The position numbers and the translations under genes were made by a program. Positions 7,431 to 9,179 of a stretch of 9,179 nucleotides of DNA are shown here, piece after piece. Numbering within the stretch: the stretch's first letter is position 1; each line of letters opens with the position of its first letter. Under the pieces are notes generated by a model. That model worked only from the letters and a program-made list of their open reading frames with translations. It did no database searches and was not told where the DNA came from. Origin of the DNA: M3007 sp044347755 (GTDB lineage: Bacteria; Bacteroidota; Bacteroidia; Chitinophagales; Saprospiraceae); assembly GCA_044347755.1 (NCBI GenBank), contig JBIKUE010000159.1, positions 1 through 9,179 of the forward strand, read 5' to 3'.

Positions 7431-8540
7431 ATGTTTAAACTTAGTAACGAAGTTAAAATAGGGCTACTCGCACTGGTGGCGCTTGCCCTGGGTTTTTGGG
7501 GATTCCAATTCCTCAAAGGCATGAATGTGCTTAGCTCTTCCAAGAACTTATACGTCCGGTACGAGAATGTAGATCAATTGCGCCCTTCCAGCCCTGTTTT
7601 TATCAAAGGCTTTCAGATTGGTATGGTGAAGGACATTTTTATTGATAAAACGGATGATAAAACCATCATCGTAGCGCTGAACATTAATGGCAAAGTGGAT
7701 ATTCCAAAGGACGCTATTGCCACTATCATTGGAATGAGCCTTATGGGGGGCAAAGCGGTGGAAATTCTGATTCCGCACCCGTGTGATGGTGATTGTGCTG
7801 AAGATGGCGATTACCTGATTGGCGGTTCCAAGTCTCTAATCGAAAGTTTATTAGGCAGTCCGGATGATTTCGATGTGTATACACAACGAATCAAGCAAGG
7901 ACTATCCATTAACTTTGATTCTCTGGCTAAAGCAAATCCCAATGGAATTGCCGGTTCCGTGGTTGCCCTGGATAATGCCATTCATAACATAGAGCAAATG
8001 ACCCGCCAGTTGAATGAAATATTGGCATTGAACAGGCAAAGTATTTCAGCCATTACCGGAAATTTAGCTTCTGTCAGTGGTACGCTCAAAGCCAACGACA
8101 AAAATATCAGCGATGCTATTGCCAATCTTAGCGTCTTGAGTGAACAACTCAAAAATGCAGGCCTGGATCAGACGTCTAAAAAGGCTGCAAGCGCCATTGA
8201 CTCTTTGGCTATGTCTTTGAGCGACCTGAGAGGTACTCTGGCGGTAACATCGGGCACTTTACACCACGTTGATACACTAGCCCAAAATTTGATTAAAGGC
8301 AAAGGACTCGTTGGGAAGACCCTTACAGATGAAGAACTGTATAATAATCTGGTTAGCACCAGTCGCCATCTGCATTTATTATTACAGGATTTGCGGATGC
8401 ATCCTGAACGCTACAATACGGTTAAACTGAAGTTATTTGGCAAAAAGCGGACCCGCTATGCCAATCCACTAGACGACCCGGCATATGAACTTCTGGTAGA
8501 CAGCCTGGAGCGCGCCTACAGTAAAAAGGTGAAAAACTAA
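7431..8540 (+). CDS. MCE (MlaD-like) family lipid transport protein
   Basis: This 369-residue protein has one transmembrane anchor near its N-terminus (about 9-28), so it should sit in the inner membrane with the rest in the periplasm. One MCE/MlaD domain follows (about 38-132): LYVRYENVDQLRPSSPVFIKGFQIG-type residues at 40-64, then IIGMSLMGGKAVEI (99-112). MCE proteins form rings or tubes that carry phospholipids between membranes. The C-terminal half (about 150-330) is rich in helical heptad-like sequence and ends with GLVGKTLTDEELYNNL (292-307), a motif often seen in single-domain MCE proteins. A cysteine pair, HPCDGDC, occurs at 116-122. The permease and ATPase that normally partner MlaD (MlaE, MlaF) are not in the window. 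It lies 53 bp after the amidase gene and 7 bp before the methyltransferase gene, consistent with an operon. Confidence 0.92.
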   Translation: MFKLSNEVKIGLLALVALALGFWGFQFLKGMNVLSSSKNLYVRYENVDQLRPSSPVFIKGFQIGMVKDIFIDKTDDKTIIVALNINGKVDIPKDAIATIIGMSLMGGKAVEILIPHPCDGDCAEDGDYLIGGSKSLIESLLGSPDDFDVYTQRIKQGLSINFDSLAKANPNGIAGSVVALDNAIHNIEQMTRQLNEILALNRQSISAITGNLASVSGTLKANDKNISDAIANLSVLSEQLKNAGLDQTSKKAASAIDSLAMSLSDLRGTLAVTSGTLHHVDTLAQNLIKGKGLVGKTLTDEELYNNLVSTSRHLHLLLQDLRMHPERYNTVKLKLFGKKRTRYANPLDDPAYELLVDSLERAYSKKVKN

Positions 8541-8547
8541 ATCGGTT

Positions 8548-9102
8548 ATGAGTAAGAAAATCCGGCCATTGTATGATCAATACGGCGCGGATGGCTACTA
8601 TCAGCAATTTTCTTCGGAATATGAGAATCCTCATTTCCCATTGATAAAATTGTTGCTGGAGCAAAACTTGTATCGACTGGATGGTTCTTCCGGGGTATTG
8701 GATTTTTCTGCCGGAGGGGGAGAGGTCAGCCGGGTATTACTGAGTGCCGGCTGGAAGGAGGTCTTCGGATGCGATCCATTTACACACGAATTATATACCC
8801 GCAATACCGGATTGCCATGTTTGCAACTGTCCTTTAAAGATGTGATCAGAGGGGGGCTCCCTGGAAAATATGGGCTGATTATATCATCCTTTGCGCTGCA
8901 TCTATGTCCGGAAAAAGAGTTGTATCCGTTAATTTGGAATCTTTTTCAGGCAGCTCCTGTTATTGGAGTACTTACGCCGCATAAACGACCGGAGTTAGAG
9001 TTATTGACCGGCGTAAGGTTATTATGGGAGGATGTGGTTGAAAACGATCGGGGGAAAAAGGTTCGGATGAAGACTTACGAACTGGATTCGGGGAAACCAT
9101 AA
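8548..9102 (+). CDS. small class I SAM-dependent methyltransferase
   Basis: This 184-residue protein has the hallmarks of a Rossmann-fold, SAM-binding methyltransferase. Motif I is VLDFSAGGGEVSRVL (50-64), the acidic residue expected to bind the SAM ribose is D76 in FGCDPF (73-78), and the motif IV region is YGLIISSFALHLCP (108-121). The tail WEDVVENDRGKKVRMKTYEL (160-179) could supply the last two beta strands, so the short protein seems complete. The N-terminal RPLYDQYGADGYYQQFSSEY (6-25) followed by ENPH (26-29) is distinctive, but I cannot tie it to a substrate. Only 7 bp separate it from the MCE stop codon, so it is very likely co-transcribed and perhaps the last gene of the operon. Its codon use and composition look like those of its neighbours. 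The fold assignment is solid; substrate (small molecule, RNA, protein or lipid) is unknown. Confidence 0.82.
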   Translation: MSKKIRPLYDQYGADGYYQQFSSEYENPHFPLIKLLLEQNLYRLDGSSGVLDFSAGGGEVSRVLLSAGWKEVFGCDPFTHELYTRNTGLPCLQLSFKDVIRGGLPGKYGLIISSFALHLCPEKELYPLIWNLFQAAPVIGVLTPHKRPELELLTGVRLLWEDVVENDRGKKVRMKTYELDSGKP

Positions 9103-9179
9103 ATATGAGTTATCCCAAGATTTTCCGGGTTGCTTCTGATTGAAGGATTAAAACTGCAGCCGACCTCGGCAAAGGTTCA

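Noticed and set aside
9159..9170. GCCG-ACCT-CGGC hairpin as a terminator after the methyltransferase gene
   Set aside because: The stem is only four base pairs and no T-tract follows on the plus strand. It also lies close to the window edge.
9103..9179. Possible gene edges in the last 77 bases: a plus-strand mini-ORF from ATG 9105, an open minus-strand frame ending at 9110, and an open plus-strand frame from about 9109 to the end
   Set aside because: The ATG 9105 frame stops after 12 codons. The other two frames overlap each other and are both about 22 codons, too short to tell a real gene end from chance.

Overview
The window looks like chromosomal DNA of a Gram-negative member of the Bacteroidota, probably a free-living lineage such as Saprospiria or Chitinophagia (the class is a guess). 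The evidence is a Bacteroidota-type LptD with its characteristic CD-PHF and LHCW cysteine motifs, a DUF1800/DUF1501 gene pair whose second member ends in a type-IX-secretion-like C-terminal domain, the absence of clear Shine-Dalgarno sequences, and a promoter candidate of the TTTG-N20-TAnnTTTG type. Six genes fill almost all of the sequence. I see no RNA gene, insertion sequence, CRISPR array, integrase or phage gene.

Layout. (1) Positions 81-3234, plus strand: a two-gene unit encoding a DUF1800 protein without a signal peptide and a DUF1501 protein with a twin-arginine-type signal and a C-terminal sorting-like domain. (2) Positions 3305-6010, minus strand: a 901-residue LptD-like outer-membrane LPS assembly protein, convergent with the DUF1501 gene across 70 bp. 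(3) Positions 6049-9102, plus strand: a compact three-gene unit, divergent from lptD across only 38 bp. It encodes an AmiC-type N-acetylmuramoyl-L-alanine amidase with a SPOR-like tail, a single-domain MCE (MlaD-like) protein and a small class I SAM-dependent methyltransferase. The last 77 bases hold no gene I can support.

How the genes fit together. The right-hand part is a cell-envelope locus: LptD inserts LPS in the outer membrane, the amidase cuts septal peptidoglycan, and the MCE protein probably carries lipid between the membranes. The very short divergent gap suggests that lptD and the amidase operon are controlled together. The left-hand pair is of unknown biochemical function; the two families are commonly found side by side in bacteria, which suggests they work together.

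I found no obviously new defence or mobile system. The points most worth following are the Tat-like signal combined with a sorting-like C-terminal domain in the DUF1501 protein, the single pair of cysteines in mature LptD, and the overlapping control region between lptD and the amidase gene.
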